NCBI GenBank assembly: GCA_905250885.1
Contig: CAJNOQ010001801.1
Coordinates: 1-28,415, forward strand
Direction: 5' to 3'
Length of the DNA stretch: 28,415 nucleotides
Origin: Didymodactylos carnosus
Taxonomy: Eukaryota > Rotifera > Eurotatoria > Philodinida > Philodinidae
Under the pieces are notes generated by a model, which saw only the letters and a program-made list of their open reading frames with translations, searched no databases and was not told the origin of the DNA. Below are positions 19,293-28,415 of this stretch, one piece after another. Position 1 is the first letter of the stretch, and each line of letters opens with the position of its first letter. The position numbers were made by a program, and so were the translations under genes.

Positions 19293-22261
19293 TACTATTT
19301 GCTTTTTTAAGAAATCTCTTGCATGAGAAAATTGTGTTTTTTCAGTATATTTCCGTTGATGTGTCAAAGCCCCGTTGTATTATTATCTTTTTGCATTTGT
19401 TTTAAACAACATTAGAATAGATAACGAGAGAGTAGTTGAGTGAGCGAGATTTACAAACTAATTTTTTGATTGTTGGCTCCGTTATCGTTTATTTTATTTA
19501 TTTTTTATTATTATTTATTTATTTATTTAATTTTATTTGTCACAATAGCCTTTGGGTGAGATCATTATTAGCTAAAAACATACAAGTAGTTCACAATAAT
19601 TTCTTTTTCTTCTAGCGATAGAAATCAATTATAAAAGAACAAAAATAATGTAATATTTATTTCACACCTACCAACTATATTCCTATAGAGTCAAGAGACT
19701 TGATTAAACTTTTAAAATGCATTTTTTTCCTATAATATTCAATTTCTAACTCTCACAAATCGTTAAATAAACTGAAATAAGGAAAACCGGATAATATTGA
19801 TATACCTTGATCTATCATTTATACTTCTTTTCCACATATAGTCGTCCTCTAGATGACACAAAAGCATAAGATGAACAGAAATTTGAATCCAATAATAAAT
19901 AAAAACTTTTACTACACAATTGTAGAATACTGTGCAAATCAAATCAATCCGTCTTAATAATTTTTTTTTCTTAGATATCATCATGACTGGATGAAACAAA
20001 TTTCTAAAAAAGACCTTGTATTTTCATTTAAGAGGTAGATTGTGTGTTTTCGATTAAAACTCGTAATCGTGATTATAATGTTTAGAAGAAGCACATGTCG
20101 AGATTATGTAATTGCATATTATTTTCAATAAAACGAAAAGAAAAATAGTCATGTGTATGTAACATTTTATATCTCATTCTCTTGTAGTACTAGTAGTACT
20201 GTTATCTCTCCTTTCGTGAATGATTTGTTCAATTGACCTTTCATTCTTGGTTGCCTTCTTCATTTAATATAATAAACATGCACACAGAAAACAATTCACG
20301 TCGGTTGTATAGCCATTAATTGATGGCTGAAAAAGAAACTATAGAAGCGCTGAACAAGTATAATGACATACATATTAATATCTATCTAGATCTAAATATA
20401 TATATATATATATATTATAACTAAGAACATCATCAAGCAGATAGAAGAGGGAAATGAACGATATGATATGTTTCATGCCAACCAATAGGTACTTTGTTTT
20501 AAGAAGCGAAAGAGAGAGAGAAAGAGAACATCAACGGAGTAATTGAGAGTGTATGTTGGTAGAATAAATATGACTTCTGCTATCTTAGAAAGAGCTGACG
20601 ATCTATGTTTTTAGTAAGTGATGTGATTAAAGGATTGAATATTATTCGATTTTTTGAGAGGTTAGTTTTCGATTTTTAAGTGTTCTATTGCTGTTGTTTT
20701 CTTTCTTAAATGAATCAATCTATCAGCTCCACATTAGTGTTATTGCGAATATATTTCTTTTCGATGGAAGACGTTAAAAAAAAAACGGATGAAGATGAAA
20801 AGTAGAAAAAAAAAGGGAAGGTATCAACCTATTATTGTTACTTTTTTTTTCCACTTCTCGCAATGTGTACTAAAAAAAATCAGAAGAAAAAAAAAATCGT
20901 AAGATCATATTCTTTTTCAGCGACATTAAACGATTAGAAGTTCATGTGTACACATTTCTTCTATACAAACAGACAGCAAAAGGTGAAATGTTTTTAACAA
21001 ATTCGAGAAAAAATTATCTGAAATTTTTTTTTTTATAGTTGTAAGTGAAGTTCCTGGCGAGACTTAACTTTTGAGTTAAGCAAAAATATTTGAGTTCAAG
21101 TGAGTACAAGGTGGAATAATATAGATAGAATAGTTATTTTAGAAGAATATGAGAATCAGATATAAAAGCTCCTTAGTACGTCAGCTCCTATTTTAATTAT
21201 TATCAAACCTTTGGCATGATATACAGATTTATATGATTAGGTATTATATGATTAGTTATAGCGATATAACATGTACTTCTTTCTTTTTTTTTCTTCTTTT
21301 CTCCTTCGTTTGCTACTCTGTGATTTATAATAACTATGATTATTGAATAAACGAATGAAGATATGTACATTTGACAAAAAAAAATTTGAATAAAAAAAAA
21401 AGTCCACTGCAACGGTAGTTTTTCTTTTTTTTTTTTTGATTATATCCTTTATGAGCAGCTATAAAAAAAATAAATGAAAATGACCTTTATATATGTGAGG
21501 GAAGAAAAAAGAGAAAATGATATGGATCAGTAGGATTTATTTTAATTTCAAACGAAAATGTTGTTTTTTTTTCTCAAGAAAATTTGGTGTAGAAATGAAG
21601 TAAATAAAGAAATTGTTCGTTTTATTTTTATTTTTTGTCTTGTTGTATATTCGAAAAAACTTAGTACCGGAGTTCACTTGTGAAAAAATCAATATCTTTG
21701 ATAACTGATTTTTTACACTTTTTGAGGACTCGATTTTAGTTAGCTAGACATTAGATAACGTAATAAATAGTCGTCATGCTGCATCATTCATTTTAAGAAT
21801 TTTACCAAAACGAATCAATGTTAGAAGGCGTAATTGTATTTTAATCGTCCTTTCAGAGATTATTTGATTGTTGTCAGTCTGATGTCAAGCTACGTGCGTG
21901 TAGATGAATGTGTCAAAGATTGTGTTATTCCTCTTAAGGTCATACAGAGAAAATAGTATTTTTAGTCTCATTCTACACATTCATATAATAAAACTTGTAA
22001 ATGACACTTTTTTCTAATTAATTAATAAACAATAACGTGTAACTGTATGGTTCGTTAAGTAAATTTTCATGTTTTGCACTTTTAATACTTTCTAAAAAAA
22101 GAAAATTTTCTCTTGACTATGTGTGTTGTTGAACATTTTTGTAAAACAATTAGTTTAATCATCAGAAGACTTGACGACGTAATGTATTTTTCATCTATCT
22201 TGTTCGTCTTATCAATCATTACTTCATCAATCAATTATTTGCTATATTATAGAAAGCCTCA
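19293..22261. other. Long AT-rich intergenic/3' UTR stretch
   Basis: This 3-kb interval has no supported gene. It is visibly more AT-rich than the left part, with many A/T homopolymers and ttattta-type low complexity (19485-19545). The part nearest 22261 should hold the tetraspanin 3' UTR; several minus-strand AATAAA-type signals are possible and none stands out. Short frames at 19763-19999 and 21203-21412 (-) look random. Confidence 0.4.
20396..20415. repeat. (TA)n microsatellite
   Basis: About ten TA repeats. Confidence 0.9.
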
Positions 22262-23403
22262 TCAATCGTCATCATCACATACAGTGAAATATAGATTACG
22301 AAATTTTCTACCTTTGGTAGATTCTGGAATAGTTTGTGACCGTGGAAGTACTGTCTTTTGTAGATTAGATAAAGTAGGAAATTTAGAGTCAGAAATTGGT
22401 TGTATTAGTTGAAGCATTTTAGCATTGGATGACATGAATAATGGTTTGTTTATAAATTTAGCCGTTTGAAGAATAGATGGAGAATGAACAAGAGTTGCTA
22501 ATGGTAGAAGAGTTGTAGCATATGATGATGGTATTTGTCTAGCAATTGCTTTGATTGAAACTCTTGGTTTAACAACTGTAGTAACGGTCATTGTTGATGA
22601 TGTCGATGATGTAATACTGAGTGTGTCGGCTGTTGCTAATGAAAGAGGTCTTTTGATAATAAATTGTTTTCGAAATATTAGTCGATTTTGATATAGAAAT
22701 AGCCATGTCAATAACATAAGTAATATTCCAATACCTAGACCAACGGATAACATAATTAATTCTATCTTAATATCATTTATTATGGTTTTCCAACATGATC
22801 CTCGTTGTTTTATTTTTAATTTTTCTTGAAATTCTCGTAATTTAACATTTTTACAATATTGTGAAAAATTATTTTGAAAAAAAATTTTTTCACCCGGTAT
22901 ATTCTGATAATGTTCAGATTGTGTTCCACAACATTGATGAAAGAAAATTATTTTTGCTGCAGCAATGTACAATGGATCATTTGGATTTTGTATGGAAACA
23001 TTTTCTCGAATCGCCCCTTCTATAATTTGTTTTTTATCTTTAAAATCAGTAAAATCACGGTATATTATTATTATAAACATAATTACATTTCTTGCTGTTA
23101 ATAATAAGACACCGATAAATAATAATATTCGAAATAGACTTATATTTTTTATATAAATAAAATATTTGTATAGTGATATAACAATCAAAATATATATTAA
23201 TGTTTCTAGAAGTCCAATAGACCATAATAAGGGATTTTTTAAACGAAAAATAATTCTTTGAGTTAAGATGAGAATTGGCATATAAAGCTAGAAAAAAAAC
23301 AAAAACAAATGATAACAGATATTTGTGAATTATTGACAATAGTCATCATACTTACTACATATGTCAAAAAACCTATTATTAAACAATTGCGTAATTCAAA
23401 CAT
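22262..23403 (-). CDS. Tetraspanin with a long Ser/Thr-rich C-terminal tail
   Basis: Two exons: 23403-23356 (16 codons, MFELRNCLIIGFLTYV) and 23287-22262, joined across a 68-nt GTAAGT...TTTCTAG intron in phase 0. An in-frame TAA precedes the ATG. The 357-residue protein has four membrane segments at about 7-25, 39-60, 69-92 and 191-215. The large extracellular loop (about 93-190) carries the tetraspanin hallmark CCG (135-137) and two further cysteines (161 and 181, the latter in GSC), the four-cysteine minimum. Tetraspanins organise surface-protein microdomains. The cytoplasmic tail (216-357) is about 140 residues, much longer than the usual 5-20. It is rich in Ser/Thr and basic residues and ends in an acidic VCDDDD. 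The subfamily is not recognised. It is transcribed away from the formin, possibly from a shared intergenic promoter. Confidence 0.85.
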
Positions 23404-23491
23404 ATAAAATTAATTTTAAATTGAAATTTTAATGGTAAAAAGCAAAAAATCTAAGAATTATTGATGGAGAGAGTAAATTTAGAGTAAAATT

Positions 23492-23695
23492 TTAGTTTAT
23501 TGGCGCTGAACAATGAATAATCGCATATTTGATCATCCGTTTTTCAATTAGAATCGATTGTCTCGTACATTGAAGAGATTTTTCAAGAAATATCGTTTTA
23601 AACAGATTTTTTACTTGATTATCTTTTTCAAGAAGATCTTTCTGAGACATGCCATCGTTCCTCAGAAAATCACTCTTCATTTTAACATTATTCAT
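23492..23695 (-). CDS. Possible small 67-codon ORF
   Basis: The product is not recognised. The frame (MNNVKMKSDFLRND...HCSAPIN) is charged and probably helical, with Lys/Glu/Leu-rich composition. Its third-position AT preference and varied amino acids look more coding-like than the Phe/Ile/Tyr noise around it. There is an in-frame TGA upstream, so it would be self-contained. It sits between tetraspanin and formin on the tetraspanin strand. It may instead be an unrecognised exon or chance. Confidence 0.25.
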   Translation of the reverse strand: MNNVKMKSDFLRNDGMSQKDLLEKDNQVKNLFKTIFLEKSLQCTRQSILIEKRMIKYAIIHCSAPIN

Positions 23696-23831
23696 ATTCT
23701 TCCCTTCGAAAAATCATCACCCCTATTATTATTATCTCTAATTTTTTCTTACTTTTTAGATATATATATATATATACATACGATGATTAGTTGTACAAAA
23801 GAAAATGATGTATTTAATCATTAATAGAGGA

Positions 23832-23832
23832 C

Positions 23833-23865
<33 letters not shown>
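23832..23865. repeat. (AAT)n microsatellite
   Basis: About eleven uninterrupted AAT units in the divergent promoter region. Confidence 0.92.
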
Positions 23866-23866
<1 letters not shown>

Positions 23867-24129
23867 TTGATTTGTATTCTTAATAATAAAAATCATTTAT
23901 TCTAATCACTTTATTAAAATTATCGACAATAACGGCTTTTAACGGTGGTTCAATTTCATCTCAAAGATGGTTGTCAACAATCACACCATCTTTGAAATCA
24001 AATTCATCAATATCTAATTCATCAGAAAAAATACGAACTATTGGCAAAGTATATAGAATAATGAATTTTAATGAACTATGTGTTACATTAAATTTATATT
24101 TTTTTTAGAGTATTGGCAGTTTAGACAAA

Positions 24130-27100
24130 ATGTCAAATATAAGACCAGACGATGCAACATTGGATGAAATGTTTCAACGAACAATTGTAAAAAATGATTC
24201 TTTTTTTCTTTTTTAATTTAAAACAAAAGTTTCTGTTTTGTAGTCAACAATGGATTTGCCACCCGATAAATTAAAAGAGCTCCTGAAATATCCTCCAGAG
24301 AAAAAATGGGATATCATTCGTGATCAAGTAATATATCTTTCTTTCTACTATAATTTCTAATTTTTTCTTTATAATCTCAGTTTATTTTTGTTCATTTAGG
24401 ATCAAGTAACAGCTAAACATCCACCATCTTATTATGTGAATGCCTTAAAAGCTTATATTCGTGGCGCTAATCTTGTACCGAAAGCATCCACATTGGTACG
24501 TATGTCTATTAAAAATTTAATCTAATAGATATGATGAAAAAAACGAAAATTTATGATTAATAATTTATTTTCAGAAAAAAAAACATCCAATTGAACATTC
24601 AACACAATTATTATCAAGTTTAGAAATTTCTTTAAGAACCAACAATATTGGGTATGTTTATCTATCGATAATTTCTCGTATATTATACAAATTAATATTT
24701 TACTTTCATTTTTAATATCTTTCATTTTAGTTGGGTCCATGAATTTTTAAGTAATAGTAATAAAGGTTTAGATGTTTTATTAGATTATCTAAAAACATCA
24801 TTAGAAGTTATGAGGTATGTAAAATTTCTATTTAGTTTATTTTTTTTTCCACCAAAAGACTCATATAAAAAAAACATAGAATATTTAAAAAACAAACAAA
24901 AAAAATAGAATATCGTTTTTGTTTATTTTTCTCACATATTATTTTCCTAAACTAGATTTGATTCGATTGTTGATAATAACAATAATAATGTAAATCATAA
25001 TGAACAAGAAATTGATAATAATAATAGATTAAAGGAGAGTCGAAAATCTCCTTCACATCTATTCTTTTGTGGATTACTTCGGTAAAAAAATTTAGCTTTT
25101 ATTAGCGTCAATTGCACAGAAGGGAAAATGTTTGACTGTACACTCACAAATCACTAAACATCTATTTATAAGCGATTTGCAATGTTATTGTATATTTTGA
25201 TACTGATACGTAAATAAACAACATGTACTTACTGCTCAACCATTTTTAATAATTTCTTTTTCTTTTTATTCCTTTCACATGTTCTCATGCTCATTACCAC
25301 TGAGAAAAAAAAAGAAGAATTTGTTTTTGTACCAAAAATCCGAATGAATGATAAATCTGCGAATAAATATGTCTAAATCTCAACCAAACATAGTCTTACT
25401 GTAGACAAGTCAAAATTCACTTCGTTAGATTAGCTTCGCCAAGATCTATTCCGTGTATATAAAACTTATTTTTTTTGTTGTTCCATTTTAGTCGATTTCT
25501 CTAGTCATATGGTCGGAAAGTTTTGCTAAATATTTTCACTACAGTTGTATTTATTAGGGAAAAACAGGACAAACAGTCGAAAAATTTTTTTTTCCGTGAA
25601 TTTCTCGTAGAGTACTCTATAACAGAGGATTCAGATTTGTTTTAAATTATTTATTTTTTTGACATTTTTTTTTCTACCTCAATGGTACAATAAGATTGCA
25701 AATAGCGCTTATACACGCTGATATACTTACAAGAAAAAGAATTAGATACTATTAGTGCTTGGTGTACGTGGTGTGATGATGAAGTTTCTTAACGAAGGAG
25801 AACAATTCACTATTGCTTTTGTCTACATAAACATACTGCTTTAGATATTTTAACACCTTTACTGAACGAACGAACGAAAAAAGTCGTTTTTTATGAAAAC
25901 GACTTTTTTTGTTTCCCGTCTAAAAGGTGTTAATATGCTTGGGATATTTTTGGAATAAAAAAACATATTCACTGGTTGTGTTGTTTTCTGCTAATATCAC
26001 CGTCAAGATAAATTATTTTTATATGAGATAATCGACAACTTTTGTTTTATTTTATTAAATTTAGAGAAATAGAATCAACAGATACATCATTATCATATCA
26101 AAATAATGGTTCAACAAATAATCATACAGATAATCATCATTTATCAATTCCATCGCCTTCGCCATTATTAAGTCAAAATAATGGTTCTACTGATACTTTT
26201 AAACGTTCAACAATTGGACGTAGTGATGCTAAAAAATTACATCGTAAAATAAAAAAATATAATATTGGTGAAGCAACAGACGATGTTCGGTTATGTATTA
26301 TGTGTTTAAGAGCAATTATGAACAATCAAGTAAGGCTCTTGTCATCTGATCAATTAAAGATTTTTTTGTTTTCAAAATTTTTACATTTTACGTACTAATG
26401 AGAAAATACTGATTTAAAATTGTCTTAAGATATCCATTTGATTATGATATCAAAATTTTAGCATATAAATTGTTGGAACTACACACATTATCTGTTGTAC
26501 GTAACTGAATGAGTGTTTTTAAATGAAAAAGATGTCGCTTTTTTTTTATTTATTGCAAATGATCCTGCATGATGAATTAATTCAACATCTTGCTTCTCTG
26601 AAACATATACTTAAAAATTTTATCAAATATATGTACAAATTTATTTCTATTCTTAGAATGGTTTTAATCTTGTTATTCAACATGGTGAAGCAATGAATTA
26701 TATAGCATTAAGTTTATTACATAAAAACTTTAGGTGATTTTTATTATATATTTATGATATTTTACTTGTTACTAAATTCTATTGTTTACTATTTTAGATG
26801 TAAAGCTCTTATTTTGGAACTTTTGGCAGCCGTTTGTCTTGTTGAACTTGGACATGATGTGATATTAAATGCATTTGATAATTTTCGAATTGTGAGAATA
26901 TCATTATCGTTATTAATATTAAAAAAAAAAACGAAACGATTTTTCTCTTATATTTTAATAGATTTGTCAAGAGAGACATCGATTCGAAACATTAATGAAA
27001 TCTTTTACACAAGCACCTGAATTCAATTTTGATTATATGGTATGGATAAAAATGATGTTTTATAAAAAAAAAAATGAAATTACTTTTTATTTCATTTGTG

Positions 27101-28129
27101 TAATACGTGTATTTAGGTTGCTTGTATACAATTTATTAATATTGTTGTACATTCAGTTCAAGATATGAATTATCGTGTTCATCTACAAGAAGAATTCAAA
27201 CTACTCGGTTTAGATGATTGTTTAAAGGTATAGATTATATGTGTGTGAGAAATATAAGAAAATAAATTTAATAACAATGACTTTTTGGTTTTTTTTAGAA
27301 ATATCAAGAACTTTATGGTGAATGTGATCGTTTCATATTGCAAATTCAAGCCTATTTAGATAATTATTTTGATGTTGGACAATTATTAGAAGATTCTGAA
27401 ACAAAACAACAAGCAATTGGAAAAGTATCAGAATTAGAAGAACAATTAGCAATTGTAAGACGAGACGATTAGTAAAATTTTATTAAATTTTTTAATATTA
27501 ATATTTTATTTAGGCAAATGAAAGATTTCAAGATGTTGAACAAGAACATGTCAATAAAACGAGTATGTAATTCTGAAATTTATATTAAAAATGCAATATT
27601 TTTTCACAACTTTTCCCTTGTATTAGAACAAAGAACGTTGTTAGTTGCATATGTTGAGAACGTTGAAAAGAAACATGATCTACTTAGCAATCGAATATAT
27701 GTCGAACAATATGTTTCTTATTTTATTTTTAGCTGAATTACAAAAAGCTCTGAATCTTGCCGAAGAACAAGTTGAATTCGTCAAGGTACAAAATATGAAT
27801 TATATAATTCAATGTGACTAGTTATTGTTAACTCTTTGTCTACTTTTAGAAAGAACGTGATGATATTACGCAAACACTTAATACATTAAGAAGAAATCAT
27901 AATCATGAACGAGGTTTGTTTTAATGGACATTTTCATAAGATATGGGCGACAATTTTCTTTTACTTTTTTTACTCTTAGGTTCACCGAGTAGTAGTACAT
28001 CGTCGATTTCTTCGGCACCTCCCGGAGCGCCAACAAGTGCATCAAGTTATTCAACAATAACATCAAATCACAATGTCTATTCGTCAAACTGTATTCCACC
28101 ACCTCCACCTTTTCCAACTCAGATGCCAC
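24130..28129 (+). CDS. Formin, FMNL/frl type, N-terminal half (partial)
   Basis: Sixteen exons with consistent phases: 24130-24186, 24244-24327, 24400-24495, 24575-24651, 24731-24814, 24956-25081, 26065-26329, 26657-26733, 26798-26891, 26962-27039, 27117-27227, 27299-27454, 27514-27562, 27733-27785, 27850-27913, 27980-28129. They give 540 residues before the window ends. FMNL signatures in order are DLPPDK (23-28), KKWDIIRDQ (39-47), LEISLRTN (95-102) and GLDVLLDYL in the GTPase-binding part; [13 protein letters not shown] (292-304), FINIVVHS and [11 protein letters not shown] (399-409) in the FH3/DID armadillo repeats; a coiled coil (about 420-490); and PPPPPFP (530-536) opening FH1. FH2 and DAD lie beyond the edge. 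FMNL formins nucleate and elongate actin filaments under Cdc42/Rac control. Oddities are an Asn-rich insert (about 139-174) and a 983-nt intron among very short ones. The visible start lacks the vertebrate MGN myristoylation site; an upstream exon may supply the true N-terminus. Confidence 0.92.
25082..26064 (+). other. 983-nt formin intron
   Basis: It begins GTAAAA and ends AAATTTAG, joining phase 2 to phase 2. The other visible introns run from 57 to 327 nt. It contains a TTAA-bordered hairpin element (25850-25933). No further exon is recognised. Confidence 0.75.
25850..25933. mobile_element. TTAA-flanked hairpin MITE in the formin intron
   Basis: TTAACACCTTT (25850-25860) and AAAGGTGTTAA (25923-25933) are exact inverted copies with TTAA at both borders, the target used by piggyBac-type transposons. 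Inside, a perfect 14-bp stem (25877-25890 with 25896-25909, aaaaaagtcgtttt) has a 5-base loop. With TTAA excluded the unit is only 76 bp. A piggyBac-like microMITE is the best guess; an intronic RNA hairpin is the alternative. Confidence 0.6.
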
Positions 28130-28207
28130 GTAAGTTATTTGTTTATAAAATTATTCATCAATTGAATAGATTTAACCCTTTCAGGACCGGTTTAATTTTT
28201 ATATATA

Positions 28208-28415
28208 CAGTGCTGTTCAAAAGTTTAAGACCTTTTTTATTTTGCAATATCTCAGCTTCCCTGACAGATAGAGACTTCATCCTTTCGTCAAAAGAAAGTT
28301 ATCACTAAACTCTACCATATGTGAAAATATCGTTAAGTTTCAACTTATTTTGGCGGAGTTAGGTAGAAAACAGTATTTTCCTAAAAAAACGGAAAAAACG
28401 CATCTTCAGTATTTC
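28208..28415. mobile_element. Tc1/mariner-like element terminus (partial)
   Basis: CAGTGCTGTTCAAAAGTTTA directly follows TATATATA and has the form of Tc1-like TIRs (TA|CAGTG.TG.CCAAAAGT). The following sequence, with no coding, continues to the window edge. It lies in the intron after formin exon 28129 and before the expected remaining FH1 exons. The right end is outside the window. Confidence 0.6.

Larger units (their letters stand above)
23404..24129. promoter_or_regulatory. Divergent intergenic region, tetraspanin/formin
   Basis: It separates the tetraspanin start (23403, minus) from the first visible formin ATG (24130, plus), so promoters of both probably lie here. It contains (TA)n at about 23760-23776 and (AAT)n at about 23832-23865. 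A plus-strand acceptor (tttttttag) ends at 24108, so a formin 5' exon lies upstream. A candidate exon ends ATTGGCAAA before gtatat (about 24047) and would join in frame, but it has no visible Met. No core promoter element can be fixed. Confidence 0.4.

Noticed and set aside
23055..23339. ORFs overlapping the tetraspanin in other frames
   Set aside because: They are shadows of the tetraspanin coding exon.
26754..27020. Single 88-codon ORF as its own gene
   Set aside because: It is formin exon 9 read through its flanking introns; the splice signals and phases are clear.

Overview
The window looks like nuclear DNA of a small invertebrate animal. Its two best gene models use compact GT-AG introns, mostly 57-80 nt, and encode animal proteins: a tetraspanin and an FMNL-type formin. 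The many short decayed DNA transposons, a possible foreign-type intronless gene and very AT-rich intergenic DNA would fit a bdelloid rotifer. That placement is an inference, because nothing in the window names the species.

Left part (1-11.7 kb) is a gene-poor mobile-element graveyard. It holds an 18/25-bp tandem array, two hAT-like non-autonomous elements (one with a perfect 8-bp target duplication), a mariner-like MITE nested in the centre of an older inverted repeat, a foldback element, a decayed gag-like fragment and a broken MULE-like transposase. No intact host gene is evident there.

Middle (11.7-19.4 kb): an intact intronless MBL-fold gene on the minus strand resembles the short-form tRNase Z (plant TRZ1 type) and keeps all metal ligands. 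It is followed by a DDE transposase pseudogene that is split by a second TIR element, a duplicated threonine-rich exon unit on the minus strand, a perfect 22-bp-arm hairpin and several smaller inverted repeats.

Right part (19.4-28.4 kb) is host-like. A long AT-rich stretch, probably including 3' UTR, leads to a two-exon tetraspanin on the minus strand. A roughly 0.7-kb divergent intergenic region with a possible 67-codon ORF separates it from the N-terminal half of a formin (FMNL/frl type) on the plus strand. Sixteen formin exons are resolved, with consistent splice phases throughout, and the gene runs off the right edge in its FH1 segment. A Tc1/mariner-like element terminus lies in its last visible intron. 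The tetraspanin (cell surface) and formin (actin nucleation under Rho-family control) may share a divergent promoter. I see no multi-gene pathway, CRISPR array, rRNA or tRNA, and no clearly new biological system. The most unusual items are the intact TRZ1-like gene among transposon debris, the duplicated Thr-rich exon, the perfect hairpin and the long-tailed tetraspanin.
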